This document shows, piece after piece, positions 43,217 to 51,921 of a stretch of 64,000 nucleotides of DNA. Source of the DNA: Scandinavium manionii. GTDB taxonomy: Bacteria > Pseudomonadota > Gammaproteobacteria > Enterobacterales > Enterobacteriaceae. The stretch's first letter is position 1; each line of letters starts with the position of its first letter. The stretch lies in contig NZ_JALIGC010000039.1 in assembly GCF_024764775.1 (NCBI RefSeq), forward strand, positions 434,001-498,000, given 5' to 3'. The notes below the pieces were generated by a model. It was not told the origin of the DNA. It searched no databases and was given only the letters and a program-made list of their open reading frames with translations. The position numbers were made by a program, and so were the translations under genes.

Positions 43217-43281
43217 ATGGTCATCAGTCTGAGCAGCCTGCAATGCATTCGAGGCTGCTGCTTTTGTCCCAACAGGGCTGT

Positions 43282-44511
43282 TTATTTCGCCCGCTGCTTC
43301 AGCGCGTAAATCAGCACCACCGCGAAACACACCATTGGCAGCGCGTAGGACACTGCGGTGCTGTAGCGATCGGCAATAGCCCCCATCAGATATGGCATGA
43401 TCGCGCCGCCGACAATCGCCATGATCATGACTGAGCTGGCGCGTTTTGTTTGTTTACCCATGTTCTTGACGCCCATGGCGAACAGGGTTGGAAACATGAT
43501 CGACATGAAGAAGAAAATGGCGACCAGTGCAATCACCGATACGCTCTCAATCCCGGCAACGACTACGCCGCACAGCACAATATTGATAATGGCGTAAATC
43601 ACCAGTAGCGTGGCAGGGCGGACAAACCCCATCAGCCATGTACTGAAGAAACGGCCAACCATGAAGCTTATCATGCCGACGGAAAGGAGGTATGACGCAT
43701 TCTGGTTCGACAGCGTATGCCAGTGTTCCGTGGTGTAGTTGATGAAAAATGCTCCGACGCCAACCTGCGCCGCAACGTAAAAGAACTGAGCAATCACGCC
43801 GCCGGTGAAATGTCCGTGCTGCCACAATCCTTTCTCGATGCCGCGATCTTCTGTGGTGCTTTGCTCGCGAATGTCAGGCAATTTTGTGCGCCCGAACAGG
43901 AAGGCGATCAGCAGAACCAGGACTGCGATAGCGACGTAGGTGGTTTTTACCGATGACAACCCGTCAGCGGTGGTGCCCTGGGTGGCGGAGAAGAACAGCG
44001 AGCCGCCGATGATTGGGCCAATGAACTGGCCTAAGCCGTTGAATGACTGGGAAAGGTTCAGGCGACGCTCGGCCCCAGCGGGATCGCCCAATACGGTGGC
44101 AAACGGGTTAGCTGCGGTTTCCAGACATCCCAGACCGAGAGCGATGACAAACAGTGCGAACAGGAACATGGCAAAGCTGCCTGCGGAAGCCGCAGGGACA
44201 AACAGCAGCGCGCCCAACGCATACAGACATAATCCGACCAGGATCCCGGCCTTGTATCCAAACCTGTCCATAAAGAAGCCAGCGGGCAGGGCGATGATAA
44301 AATAGGCCCCGAAATACGCGGCCTGTAGCAGGCCTGACTGGGCTTTGTTAACGTGCAAGACTTCCTGGAAATGCTTATTCAGGACATCCAGCAGTCCGTA
44401 GGATAAACCCCACAGGAAAAACAGCGTGGTGACAAGAATGAACGCCAGTCGGAAACCGGACGTCGTTTTGCGCTGCGCATAAGCAGGCGCGGCAGTTTTG
44501 TCGGCGAGCAT
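43282..44511 (-). CDS. fucP: L-fucose:H+ symporter-type MFS permease FucP
   Basis: Permease of 409 residues with 12 TM helices. It matches the FHS family: FFLWGLSYGLLDVLNKHFQE (helix 1), YFGAYFIIALPAGFFMDRFG, LGCLETAANPFATVLGDP and NLSQSFNGLGQFIGP with the conserved N and Q residues of helix 5. L-fucose is the likely substrate because the six genes upstream make a full L-fucose oxidation route. It is the last gene, after a 112-bp gap that contains small hairpins and perhaps a processing site. Confidence 0.88.
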   Translation of the reverse strand: MLADKTAAPAYAQRKTTSGFRLAFILVTTLFFLWGLSYGLLDVLNKHFQEVLHVNKAQSGLLQAAYFGAYFIIALPAGFFMDRFGYKAGILVGLCLYALGALLFVPAASAGSFAMFLFALFVIALGLGCLETAANPFATVLGDPAGAERRLNLSQSFNGLGQFIGPIIGGSLFFSATQGTTADGLSSVKTTYVAIAVLVLLIAFLFGRTKLPDIREQSTTEDRGIEKGLWQHGHFTGGVIAQFFYVAAQVGVGAFFINYTTEHWHTLSNQNASYLLSVGMISFMVGRFFSTWLMGFVRPATLLVIYAIINIVLCGVVVAGIESVSVIALVAIFFFMSIMFPTLFAMGVKNMGKQTKRASSVMIMAIVGGAIMPYLMGAIADRYSTAVSYALPMVCFAVVLIYALKQRAK

Positions 44512-44623
44512 AGTGTATTCCTCAGTATCTGGTAAGGCGTGTAGGGGGTCAGCTCAGTTGGCTGATTTTTTATGTCAGATAACATGAAAAACGTAATGAA
44601 CTCCCTCATTGCAGGGAGCGGAT

Positions 44624-44968
44624 CTACTGCTGATCGGCAAGCGAAAAAATCCTCTCCATTTCCACCCACTTTTCACCGGCGGGCGTCCACGGCGTGGGGC
44701 GCTGATATTTCCACATCAGGGCTTCCCACTCACAAATTTTCGGATCGGCAAGACTGCGGCGTTCAAACAGGCCGCTGTCAAAATCTTCTGTGGTTTCCAT
44801 CACCATGAACAGCCGGTTGCCCAGCCGGTAAATTTCCATCTCCGCGATGCCATAGCGGCGAAGATGCGCGGTGACTTCCGGCCAGATCTCGCGGTGATAG
44901 CGCTGATATTCTTCGATAAGCGCTGGATCGTCCGCCAGATCCAGAGCCTGACAATAGCGGCGCTTCAT
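44624..44968 (-). CDS. L-rhamnose mutarotase (RhaM)-family protein, probable L-fucose mutarotase
   Basis: Small protein of 114 residues of the DUF718/RhaM fold. Visible: CQALDLADDPALIEEYQRYH with the active-site His, REIWPEVTAHLRRYGI, MEIYRLGNRLFMVMET and the C-terminal WVEMERIFSL. The family speeds interconversion of sugar anomers. The start MKRRYCQALDL overlaps the upstream dehydrogenase stop by 4 bp. In this operon it would present the right anomer of L-fucose to the dehydrogenase. Confidence 0.88.
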   Translation of the reverse strand: MKRRYCQALDLADDPALIEEYQRYHREIWPEVTAHLRRYGIAEMEIYRLGNRLFMVMETTEDFDSGLFERRSLADPKICEWEALMWKYQRPTPWTPAGEKWVEMERIFSLADQQ

Positions 44969-45741
44969 GTCAGCGCCCGGTCGAGATGCATATAGCCGCC
45001 GTCCACGGTCAGCCACTGGCCGGTAGTGTGGGAGGCGCGGGAAGAGAGCAGGAATACCACGGTATTGGCAATTTCCTGCGGCGTGGTCATGCGCTGGCCC
45101 AGCGGAATATGCGAGGTAATTTGCTGCAGTTTTTCTTCGGGATGGTCGAAGCTTTTTATCCAGCGTTCGTACAGCGGTGTCATCACCTCCGCCGGGATCA
45201 CCGCGTTCACCCGGATACCATCACCCAGCAGCGCCGCCGCCCATTCCCGTGTCAGTGCCAGAATGCCGCCTTTCGCGGAGGCATAACCGCTGGTATTACC
45301 TTGACCGGTCAACGCGGTTTTTGAACTGATATTCACGATGGCTCCTCGACTGGCGCGCAGGGCGTCCAGGCTCAGATGTGCCATCAGGTAGTAGTGAATC
45401 AGGTTTTGTTCGAGCGATTTAACAAACGCTTCCCGACCGGCATCCAGTCCGACGCTGTCGTTAGCTCCGGCGTTATTGACCAACCCGTCGATGCTGCCGT
45501 AGCGCGTGAGGACATCGTCCACGCAGGCCTTGCAGCTGGCTTCCTCCCGTAGTTCAGTCAGCACAAAACTGGCCCGGGGCGAAAGTTGCTGCAGCTTATG
45601 CATCAGCTCATTAGCCGGTTCGGTATTGCTGATAATCACCGGAATGGCACCTTCTTCCGCCAGCGTCAGCGAAATTGCGCCACCGATACCGGAGCCACCA
45701 CCGGTAACGATTATTATCTTATTTTGCAGATGCAGATTCAT
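44965..45741 (-). CDS. Short-chain dehydrogenase, probable L-fucose dehydrogenase
   Basis: SDR protein of 258 residues. NAD loop VTGGGSGIGGAISLTL, NNAGAN, and catalytic SGYASAKGG (Y-x3-K near residue 156). AGGAAAC lies before MNLHLQNK. First oxidative step of the non-phosphorylating L-fucose pathway, giving L-fuconolactone; the role is deduced from context. Its start overlaps the end of the lactonase gene by 23 bp. Confidence 0.87.
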   Translation of the reverse strand: MNLHLQNKIIIVTGGGSGIGGAISLTLAEEGAIPVIISNTEPANELMHKLQQLSPRASFVLTELREEASCKACVDDVLTRYGSIDGLVNNAGANDSVGLDAGREAFVKSLEQNLIHYYLMAHLSLDALRASRGAIVNISSKTALTGQGNTSGYASAKGGILALTREWAAALLGDGIRVNAVIPAEVMTPLYERWIKSFDHPEEKLQQITSHIPLGQRMTTPQEIANTVVFLLSSRASHTTGQWLTVDGGYMHLDRALT

Positions 45742-46579
45742 AACTTGTTTCCTGTAGTCGGTAAACCGTGCGGGCAGTGTTGCCATAGATAGCTGCCTGC
45801 TCGTCGGCACTCAGCGCTGCCGTAGCCCGCTCACTAAAATCCCACGGATTTTCATCCGCTCCGGCCAGCAGACACACCGGCCAGTCGGAGCCAAACATCA
45901 GCCGCTCACTGCCAAAAATCTCCAGGGCAGCGTCGAAATAGGGCAGCAGGTCGCGGGACGACATCCCCGCAGGTCGGGGTTCGGTCAGCAGTCCGGAGAT
46001 TTTGCAGCTGACGTGTTTTAACGCCGCCAGGGGCGCAATCTGTCTCTTCCAGTGCGCGGCACCCAGGCTGAGATCGGGCTTGCCGCAGTGGTCGAGCACC
46101 AGAAAATAGCTGTCATGACGTCCGGCAAACTCTACAGCCTCTGACAAATGACGGTGCGTAACCAGAATTTCATAGACGTATTCCTGCTGCTGAAGCTGAC
46201 GGAGTCCGCGATTAACCGCCGTATCCGCCAGCCACTGCGCAGGGGAAAGCTCGTCCTGGACCTGATGACGAAAACCACGCAGCAGGGGATGAGAGATAGC
46301 CTCCAGATCCTTTTGCAGCTCAGGCGAGGAGAGCTCCAGCCAGCCGGTTACGGCGCGCACGAAGTCAGTTTGTTCTGCTATCTCCAGCAGCCAGCGCGTT
46401 TCAGCGGCGGAGGAGCGCGCCTGAACCAGGATCGCACTCTGCATATCATGACGTTGTAACGTTGGCTGCAGCATGTCCGGCAATAAGTCCTGCTTCAGCA
46501 CTCCCATTTCGGCACTTATCCACGGATAATCCTGCGGCGTGTAGCGCCAGAAATGCTGGTGACTGTCGACTCGCATCAT
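45719..46579 (-). CDS. Amidohydrolase_2-family lactonase, probable L-fuconolactonase
   Basis: Metal-dependent hydrolase of 286 residues with H-x-H in VDSHQHFWRY at the N-terminus, LDHCGKPDL in the middle and a C-terminal FGSDWPVCLL, the signature of sugar lactonases in this family. GGAG lies 8 bases before the first of two ATGs. It would open L-fuconolactone to L-fuconate. The frame is open 53 codons upstream, but that stretch runs across fucD and has no ribosome site. Confidence 0.87.
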   Translation of the reverse strand: MMRVDSHQHFWRYTPQDYPWISAEMGVLKQDLLPDMLQPTLQRHDMQSAILVQARSSAAETRWLLEIAEQTDFVRAVTGWLELSSPELQKDLEAISHPLLRGFRHQVQDELSPAQWLADTAVNRGLRQLQQQEYVYEILVTHRHLSEAVEFAGRHDSYFLVLDHCGKPDLSLGAAHWKRQIAPLAALKHVSCKISGLLTEPRPAGMSSRDLLPYFDAALEIFGSERLMFGSDWPVCLLAGADENPWDFSERATAALSADEQAAIYGNTARTVYRLQETSYESASAK

Positions 46580-46601
46580 CGGCGTTCTCCTGCGTCGGTC
46601 A

Positions 46602-47885
46602 TTAAGACCTGTCGTGATGGCGATATTTTTCGATCGAGGCCTGATGCATTTCGATTGAAAATCCCGGGGCACGCGGTGGCATATAAGCCGCGTCGCGGAT
46701 ATCGCACGGATGAACAAAATGTTCGTGAAGGTGGTCAACGTATTCGATCACGCGGCCTTCATACGTGCCGGCAATGCAGAGATAATCAATCATCGACAGA
46801 TGCTGCACGTATTCGCACAGCCCGACCCCCCCCGCATGAGGACAGACCGGCAGATTGTATTTGGCCGCCATCAGCATCACGGCCAGCACCTCATTCACGC
46901 CACCCATGCGGCAGGCGTCAATCTGCACCACGTCAATGGCCTCGCGCATGATGAACTGCTTGAACATAATGCGGTTCTGGCACATTTCGCCGGTGGCGAC
47001 TTTAACCGGCGCAACGCCCTGGCGGATTTTGCGGTGGCCTTCGATGTCATCCGGGCTGGTCGGCTCTTCAATAAACCACGGACTGGCAAAGGCGAGGGCG
47101 TTCACCCAAGGTATCGCCTCGTTGGTTTCCCATACCTGATTGGCGTCGATCATCAGTTTGCGATCCGGCCCAATGACCTCGCGCGCAATGCGCACGCGGC
47201 GAATATCATCTTCCAGATCACGCCCGACTTTCAGCTTCAGATAATCGAAACCGGCATCGACGGCCTCCTGGCACAAACGGCGCAATTTATCGTCGGGATA
47301 GCCCAACCAGCCCGCCGACGTGGTGTAGCAGGGGTAACCTTCCGCCAGCAGCTTCGCCGTACGCTGGGCTTTGTTGTCGGCTCGCTGCTGCAATAATGCC
47401 AGCGCTTCCTGCGGCGTAATGCAGTCGGTGATGTAGCGGAAATCGATACAGCGCACCAGCTCTTCCGGCGACATATCGGCAACCAGTTTCCACAGCGGTT
47501 TGCCGGCCGCTTTGCTCCATAAATCCCATATCGCATTCACTACCGCGCCGGTCGCCAGATGAATAGCCCCTTTGTCAGGGCCAATCCAGCGCAGCTGGCT
47601 GTCACTGGTAAAATCACGCCAGAATTTGCCCATATCGGCGGTGATGTCAGTCAGCACGCGGCCAACAACCAGATGTTCCAGCGCTTTAATCGCTGCGCAG
47701 CAGATTTCATTGCCGCGCCCGATAGTAAACGTCAGGCCGTGCCCGCTCAGCGTCGGATTATCCGTTTCCAGAATCACGTACGCTGCGGAATAATCCGGGT
47801 CCGGATTCATCGCATCCGAGCCATCCAGCGCCTGAGAGGTAGGGAAGCGTACATCTTCAACACGTAGAGCCGTAATCGTTGTCAT
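46602..47885 (-). CDS. L-fuconate dehydratase (enolase superfamily)
   Basis: Protein of 427 residues in the mandelate racemase branch. Visible catalytic set: FDYLKLKVGRD with the K-x-K pair (about residue 220), MIDANQVW with the first metal Asp, FIEEPTSPDD with the metal Glu, ATGEMCQNR with the third, VQIDACRMGG, and CPHAGGVGLCEYVQ with the His base (near residue 349). It matches the Xanthomonas L-fuconate dehydratase pattern and length. It makes 2-keto-3-deoxy-L-fuconate. The central enzyme that identifies this operon. Confidence 0.93.
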   Translation of the reverse strand: MTTITALRVEDVRFPTSQALDGSDAMNPDPDYSAAYVILETDNPTLSGHGLTFTIGRGNEICCAAIKALEHLVVGRVLTDITADMGKFWRDFTSDSQLRWIGPDKGAIHLATGAVVNAIWDLWSKAAGKPLWKLVADMSPEELVRCIDFRYITDCITPQEALALLQQRADNKAQRTAKLLAEGYPCYTTSAGWLGYPDDKLRRLCQEAVDAGFDYLKLKVGRDLEDDIRRVRIAREVIGPDRKLMIDANQVWETNEAIPWVNALAFASPWFIEEPTSPDDIEGHRKIRQGVAPVKVATGEMCQNRIMFKQFIMREAIDVVQIDACRMGGVNEVLAVMLMAAKYNLPVCPHAGGVGLCEYVQHLSMIDYLCIAGTYEGRVIEYVDHLHEHFVHPCDIRDAAYMPPRAPGFSIEMHQASIEKYRHHDRS

Positions 47886-47907
47886 CGCAAAGTGTTCCTT
47901 CCGCTGT

Positions 47908-48750
47908 TTATGCCTGCACCGTCTTCTGACGTTGCTCGCCCAGACCTTCGATCCCCAGACACATCACCTGTCCGGCCTGCAGGTATACCGGTGGCTTTTG
48001 TCCAAGCCCGACGCCCGGCGGCGTGCCGGTGGAAATGATGTCGCCCGGTTGCAGGCTCATGAAACGGCTGAGGTAGCTGATAATTTCGGGGATCTGGAAA
48101 ATCATGGTGCGCGTGTTGCCGTTCTGATAGCGCTGGCCGTCCACCTCCAGCCACAGATTAAGGCGGTGAGGGTCAGGGATTTCATCGGCCGTGACCAGCC
48201 ACGGACCGGTAGGGCCGAAAGTATCGCAACCTTTGCCTTTGTCCCATGTGCCGCCACGTTCAATCTGAAATTCCCGTTCGGAAACATCGTTGATCACGCA
48301 GTAACCGGCGACGTGCGACATTGCATCAGCCTCGCTGATATAGCGCCCGCCGGTGCCGATGACCACGCCAAGCTCCACTTCCCAGTCGGTTTTGGTCGAA
48401 TCACGAGGGATTTCTACATCATCGTTTGGGCCGACTATGGCGCTGGTCCATTTATTAAATACAACCGGTTCTTTCGGGATTTCTGCACCGGTTTCAGCCG
48501 CGTGGTCTGCGTAGTTCAGCCCGATACAGATAAATTTACCTACGTTGGCGACACACGCGCCGAGGCGTGGCTCGCCACTCACCAAAGGCAGGCTTTGTGG
48601 ATCGAGCTTGCGTAAAGCTTCAAGCGTTTCCGGCTGTAAAAATTCGCCGCTGATGTCAGCGACATGTGCGCTCAGATCGCGCAGTTTGCCGTTAGTGTCC
48701 AGCAGGCCGGGGCGCTCCGAACCTGCATTGCCGTAACGAAGTAATTTCAT
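47908..48750 (-). CDS. FAH-family hydrolase, probable 2,4-diketo-3-deoxy-L-fuconate hydrolase
   Basis: Protein of 280 residues of the fumarylacetoacetate hydrolase fold. Metal-binding and catalytic segments: ICIGLNYADHAAETG, DWEVELGVVIGTGGRYIS (E-x-E and downstream Asp), VINDVSEREFQ and GKGCDTFGPTGPWLVT. In the L-fucose pathway this family splits 2,4-diketo-3-deoxy-L-fuconate into pyruvate and L-lactate. It follows the second dehydrogenase gene by 60 bp. AAGGA lies 10 bases before the ATG. Confidence 0.9.
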   Translation of the reverse strand: MKLLRYGNAGSERPGLLDTNGKLRDLSAHVADISGEFLQPETLEALRKLDPQSLPLVSGEPRLGACVANVGKFICIGLNYADHAAETGAEIPKEPVVFNKWTSAIVGPNDDVEIPRDSTKTDWEVELGVVIGTGGRYISEADAMSHVAGYCVINDVSEREFQIERGGTWDKGKGCDTFGPTGPWLVTADEIPDPHRLNLWLEVDGQRYQNGNTRTMIFQIPEIISYLSRFMSLQPGDIISTGTPPGVGLGQKPPVYLQAGQVMCLGIEGLGEQRQKTVQA

Positions 48751-48810
48751 GGGGCAGTGTCCTTCTGTGAAAGTAGAATCTAAAGTCTGCTGTTTGCAGC
48801 TTCCGGCGCG

Positions 48811-49551
48811 TCAGTTGCTCCAGCCGCCGTCAATAATTTGTACCGTGCCGGTGGTGTATGAACTGGCGTCGGAGGCCAGATACAGCGCCAGCTGGGCGAT
48901 TTCCTCAGTTTTGCCGATGCGTCCGATCGGCTGGCGGGCAACAAACGCCGCGTAGACGTCGGCTTCGCTGCGGCCTTCGGCCTCGGCCTGTGCGGCAATG
49001 CGCTGGCGCAGGGAAGGCGACTCCACCGTGCCCGGACAAATGGCGTTGCAGCGGATACCGCGGGTGACATAGTCCGCCGCGACGGAGCGCGTCAGGCCAA
49101 TAACGGCAGCTTTGGATGCGCTGTAGGCAAAGCGATTAGGCACGCCTTTGACGCTCGAAGCGACCGACGACATATTGATAATCGAGCCGCGGCTGCCTTC
49201 GAGCATGGCGGGTAAAAAGGCGCGGATCATACGGAACATCGCAGTCACGTTAAGATCCAGCGCAAACTGCCATTCACGTTCGGTGCAGCTCAGAATGTCA
49301 CCGCTGTGAACCACCCCGGCGCAGTTAAACAGCACGTCGATTGCGCCGGTCTCTTCCGCCAGGGCGGAAATGGCCTGAGGGTCGGTAACATCCAGTAGGC
49401 GTGGGGTGATCCCCGGAATATCCAGCAGCGCATCGATGTTGATATCGGTGGCAATCACCTCTGCGCCTTCACGAGCAAACAGTGAGGCGGTGTTAAAGCC
49501 GATGCCTTGTCCGGCGGCGGTAATCAGCACTTTTTTCCCTGCCAGGTTCAT
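48811..49551 (-). CDS. Short-chain dehydrogenase, probable 2-keto-3-deoxy-L-fuconate dehydrogenase
   Basis: SDR protein of 246 residues. NAD loop LITAAGQGIGFNTASLF, NCAGVV, catalytic Ser in NMSSVASSVKG and FAYSASKAAVIG (Y-x3-K). It closely resembles the 2-keto-3-deoxy-L-fuconate 4-dehydrogenase group, which also includes mammalian BDH2-like proteins. First gene of the operon, downstream of a palindromic GntR-type site. The frame begins with GTG two codons earlier, but GGAG fits the ATG. Confidence 0.88.
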   Translation of the reverse strand: MNLAGKKVLITAAGQGIGFNTASLFAREGAEVIATDINIDALLDIPGITPRLLDVTDPQAISALAEETGAIDVLFNCAGVVHSGDILSCTEREWQFALDLNVTAMFRMIRAFLPAMLEGSRGSIINMSSVASSVKGVPNRFAYSASKAAVIGLTRSVAADYVTRGIRCNAICPGTVESPSLRQRIAAQAEAEGRSEADVYAAFVARQPIGRIGKTEEIAQLALYLASDASSYTTGTVQIIDGGWSN

Positions 49552-49583
49552 AGCCACTCCCAGGTAATGTTGCTTTAAAGGCC

Positions 49584-49600
49584 TAATGGTCAGGCCATTA
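49584..49600. promoter_or_regulatory. Candidate GntR/FadR-type operator TAATGG-N5-CCATTA
   Basis: Perfect 6-base inverted arms with 5-base spacer, 33 bp upstream of the first fucose-operon gene, in the 222-bp divergent region facing the GntR gene. FCD-type GntR proteins bind TGGT-N-ACCA-like palindromes, which fits. Confidence 0.6.
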
Positions 49601-49773
49601 AGGGTGAAAAAAAGGCGTGATAAGCGCTGCTTTTTGCTAAGATGTCGGGCAAGCTGCCACTTAACACGCCATTTTGGTTAACTAATTTTTTACATGTATA
49701 AAACAAATCAGCAAGATTTTTGTCCGAATAATGCTAGCTGAATCACTTAATAAGCGTTGACCTCAGGTGCCAG

Positions 49774-50535
49774 ATGCCGATAAAAAAATTAGAGAATCCT
49801 AGAATATACAGACAGATAGCTGATCAGCTAAAGACGCTGATTGATAATAAAGAATTTCCACCCGGTAGCCGTCTGCCCGCAGAGCGCGATCTGGCCAGTC
49901 AGTTTCAGGTGAGCAGGGCGTCCGTACGGGAGGCGCTGATTGCGCTGGAAGTGATCGGTCTGGTGAGCGTGCGGGTCGGTAATGGCGTGATTGTTTGCCA
50001 GCCTCCGGCGGCACCTGCCACGTTATCGCAGGAGCCGGTCATGTCGCTGGCAGGGCGAAATCAGTGGGCGGATGTTGATGATGAGTTAAATATCGAGCTG
50101 GATTTCACCGCCGAACTGCCGCCGTTCTCCCTGCTGCAAACACGGCGTCTGATAGAACCTGAGACCGCCGCACTGGCGGCAAAAAACGCCACTGACGAAG
50201 AACTTGCGGCGATCAGGCAGGCATATGAGCAAAATTGTCGCGATAACCGAAACGGCTCGGCTACGCATCCGGGCGACCGTTTGTTTCATATCCGTATTGC
50301 CCAGGCCAGCGGCAATCCGGCGTACGCCTTTATCATTGCACACCTGCTCGGCCACCGTTACGGCACCATGTTCCGCAGTCTGCAGCTCCATTACACACCG
50401 CAGGATATGCCGCACCGTTCAGAAGTAGAGCACCTTGGGATCCTCACCGCACTGGAAGCCCGCGACAGCCGTGCGGCGAAAAAAACAATGAAAGACCATC
50501 TCGATGCAGTGATTAAAATTTTTGGGCAGGGATGA
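49774..50535 (+). CDS. GntR-family (FadR subfamily) regulator of the L-fucose operon
   Basis: Regulator of 253 residues. GntR winged helix at the N-terminus (YRQIADQLKTLIDNKEFPPG, SRLPAERDLASQFQVSRASV) and a C-terminal FCD ligand domain (FHIRIAQASGNPAYAFIIAH with metal His positions, HLGILTALEARD). Divergent from the seven-gene fucose operon, so it is probably its repressor. The ligand would be a pathway intermediate such as L-fuconate. Confidence 0.9.
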   Translation: MPIKKLENPRIYRQIADQLKTLIDNKEFPPGSRLPAERDLASQFQVSRASVREALIALEVIGLVSVRVGNGVIVCQPPAAPATLSQEPVMSLAGRNQWADVDDELNIELDFTAELPPFSLLQTRRLIEPETAALAAKNATDEELAAIRQAYEQNCRDNRNGSATHPGDRLFHIRIAQASGNPAYAFIIAHLLGHRYGTMFRSLQLHYTPQDMPHRSEVEHLGILTALEARDSRAAKKTMKDHLDAVIKIFGQG

Positions 50536-50650
50536 GTAAGGACGCGGAACCCTCGGGATTGTCTGGCCACCTCTTCTGGGGCTGAGAGGGGACGCCTGCG
50601 TTTTCATGCTGGCATTAAACCAGCCTGGTCAGTAACCCGCTCCCTTACGG

Positions 50651-50685
50651 CTGTCTCTTGATCAAAAGATCTGAGCAAGAGACAG
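50651..50685. repeat. Hairpin made of two IS50/Tn5-like ends
   Basis: CTGTCTCTTGATCA begins the unit and its inverted partner CTGTCTCTTGCTCAGATCT reads on the other strand from 50685. Both resemble the 19-bp inside end of IS50. The two ends stand back to back with no transposase between them. No matching target duplication flanks them. It lies between the fucose regulator and the DUF993 module. It could also act as a hairpin terminator. Confidence 0.55.
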
Positions 50686-50735
50686 CTCTACACAGAGGGG
50701 TAATTATCGATATCATATCCTCCGACAGTTTTAAC

Positions 50736-51905
50736 CTATATTCCCTGCAGTTTTGCCAGTAATGACATCCTTTCAGTGGCGACATCAATATCGTTGAGTA
50801 ATCCCGCCTCATCGGCCAGCCGGAACAGTTCACTGTAATGGGTGAGGCTGCGCGCACTCTCCATACCGCCCAGCAGGGTGAAATGGTGCTGATGTCCATT
50901 GAGCCAGGCAAGAAACACGATGCCCGCTTTATAGTACTGCGTTGGACGGGCAAAAATGTGCCGCGCCAGCGGCAGCGTGGGCGTGAGTATCTGCTGATAT
51001 TGCTGCCGATCGCCTTGTGCCAGCGCATGTAATGCTCCTGCTGCTGCAGGGGCAATCGCATCGAGGATCCCCAACAGTGCGTGTGAGTACCCTTGCGCAT
51101 CACCGGCTATCAGTTCGGGATAGTTAAAATCGTCGCCGGTATACATTTTTACAGTGGCCGGTAACTGACGACGCATCTCTATCTCACGCTCTTTATCCAG
51201 CAATGAGATCTTGATACCGTCGATTTTTGCCTGATGGCGTTGGATAACCGATAAACAAATTTCCATTGCGTTGTGGATGTGTTCGCTACCCCAATAACCA
51301 CGCAGTGCGGGATCGAACATATCGCCGAGCCAGTGAATAATGACCGGTTCCCGTACTTGCCGGAGTACTGTGTCATAGACCCGAATATAATCGTCGGGCC
51401 CTTTGGCTATCGCGGCTAACGCCCGGCTGGCCATCAGAATAATGCGTCCGCCGCAGGCCTCAATGGCCGAAATCTGTTGTTCATAGGCATCAATCACATC
51501 CTGAAGCGTCAACGCGGAGAAATCACTCAAATGATCGGTGCCTGCCCCGCTGGCTACTGCGATGCCAGGGAAGTCTTTCGCCTGTTCGACACTGCGCTGG
51601 ATAAGCTCAAGGCTGGTTGGCCAGTCTAACCCCATTCCGCGCTGGGCCGTGTCCATGGCTTCTGCCACCCCAAAACCGAGCGACATTAAATAGCGGCGAT
51701 ATTCCAGAGTCGCCTCCCAGTCGATAGCGATATCGTGGCTGGGATCGCGCATTTTCCGTGGGTCCGTCACGACATGCGCAGCGGCAAAAACGTGGCGATT
51801 GAACACTGGTGAGGGCGGCAAACTCCAGCTGCGCTGGCCTTTTACGCGATAGGTGTACGGTTGACCGTTGTTATCCAGAATGCGCACATGATTGCTGACA
51901 GTCAT
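50736..51905 (-). CDS. DUF993-family protein, TIM-barrel aldolase-like
   Basis: Protein of 389 residues. I recognise it as DUF993, a group distantly like dihydrodipicolinate synthase barrels. Features: VASGAGTDHL near residue 110, DAYEQQISAIEACGGRIILM, REPVIIHWLGDMFDP, GIKISLLD with a possible Schiff-base Lys at the end of a strand, and YTGDDFNYPELIAGD. No signal peptide. GAGG lies 8 bases before MTVSNHV. It is last in the operon dehydrogenase-isomerase-MFS-DUF993, where a carbon-carbon cleaving step would make sense. Function not established. Confidence 0.85.
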   Translation of the reverse strand: MTVSNHVRILDNNGQPYTYRVKGQRSWSLPPSPVFNRHVFAAAHVVTDPRKMRDPSHDIAIDWEATLEYRRYLMSLGFGVAEAMDTAQRGMGLDWPTSLELIQRSVEQAKDFPGIAVASGAGTDHLSDFSALTLQDVIDAYEQQISAIEACGGRIILMASRALAAIAKGPDDYIRVYDTVLRQVREPVIIHWLGDMFDPALRGYWGSEHIHNAMEICLSVIQRHQAKIDGIKISLLDKEREIEMRRQLPATVKMYTGDDFNYPELIAGDAQGYSHALLGILDAIAPAAAGALHALAQGDRQQYQQILTPTLPLARHIFARPTQYYKAGIVFLAWLNGHQHHFTLLGGMESARSLTHYSELFRLADEAGLLNDIDVATERMSLLAKLQGI

Positions 51906-51921
51906 CGTTGATACCTCGTCA

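Noticed and set aside
44522..44566. TCAGC...GCTGA hairpin with T-run between fucP and the mutarotase gene as a terminator
   Set aside because: The T-run lies on the plus strand, while both genes are read from the minus strand, so it would not stop the operon.
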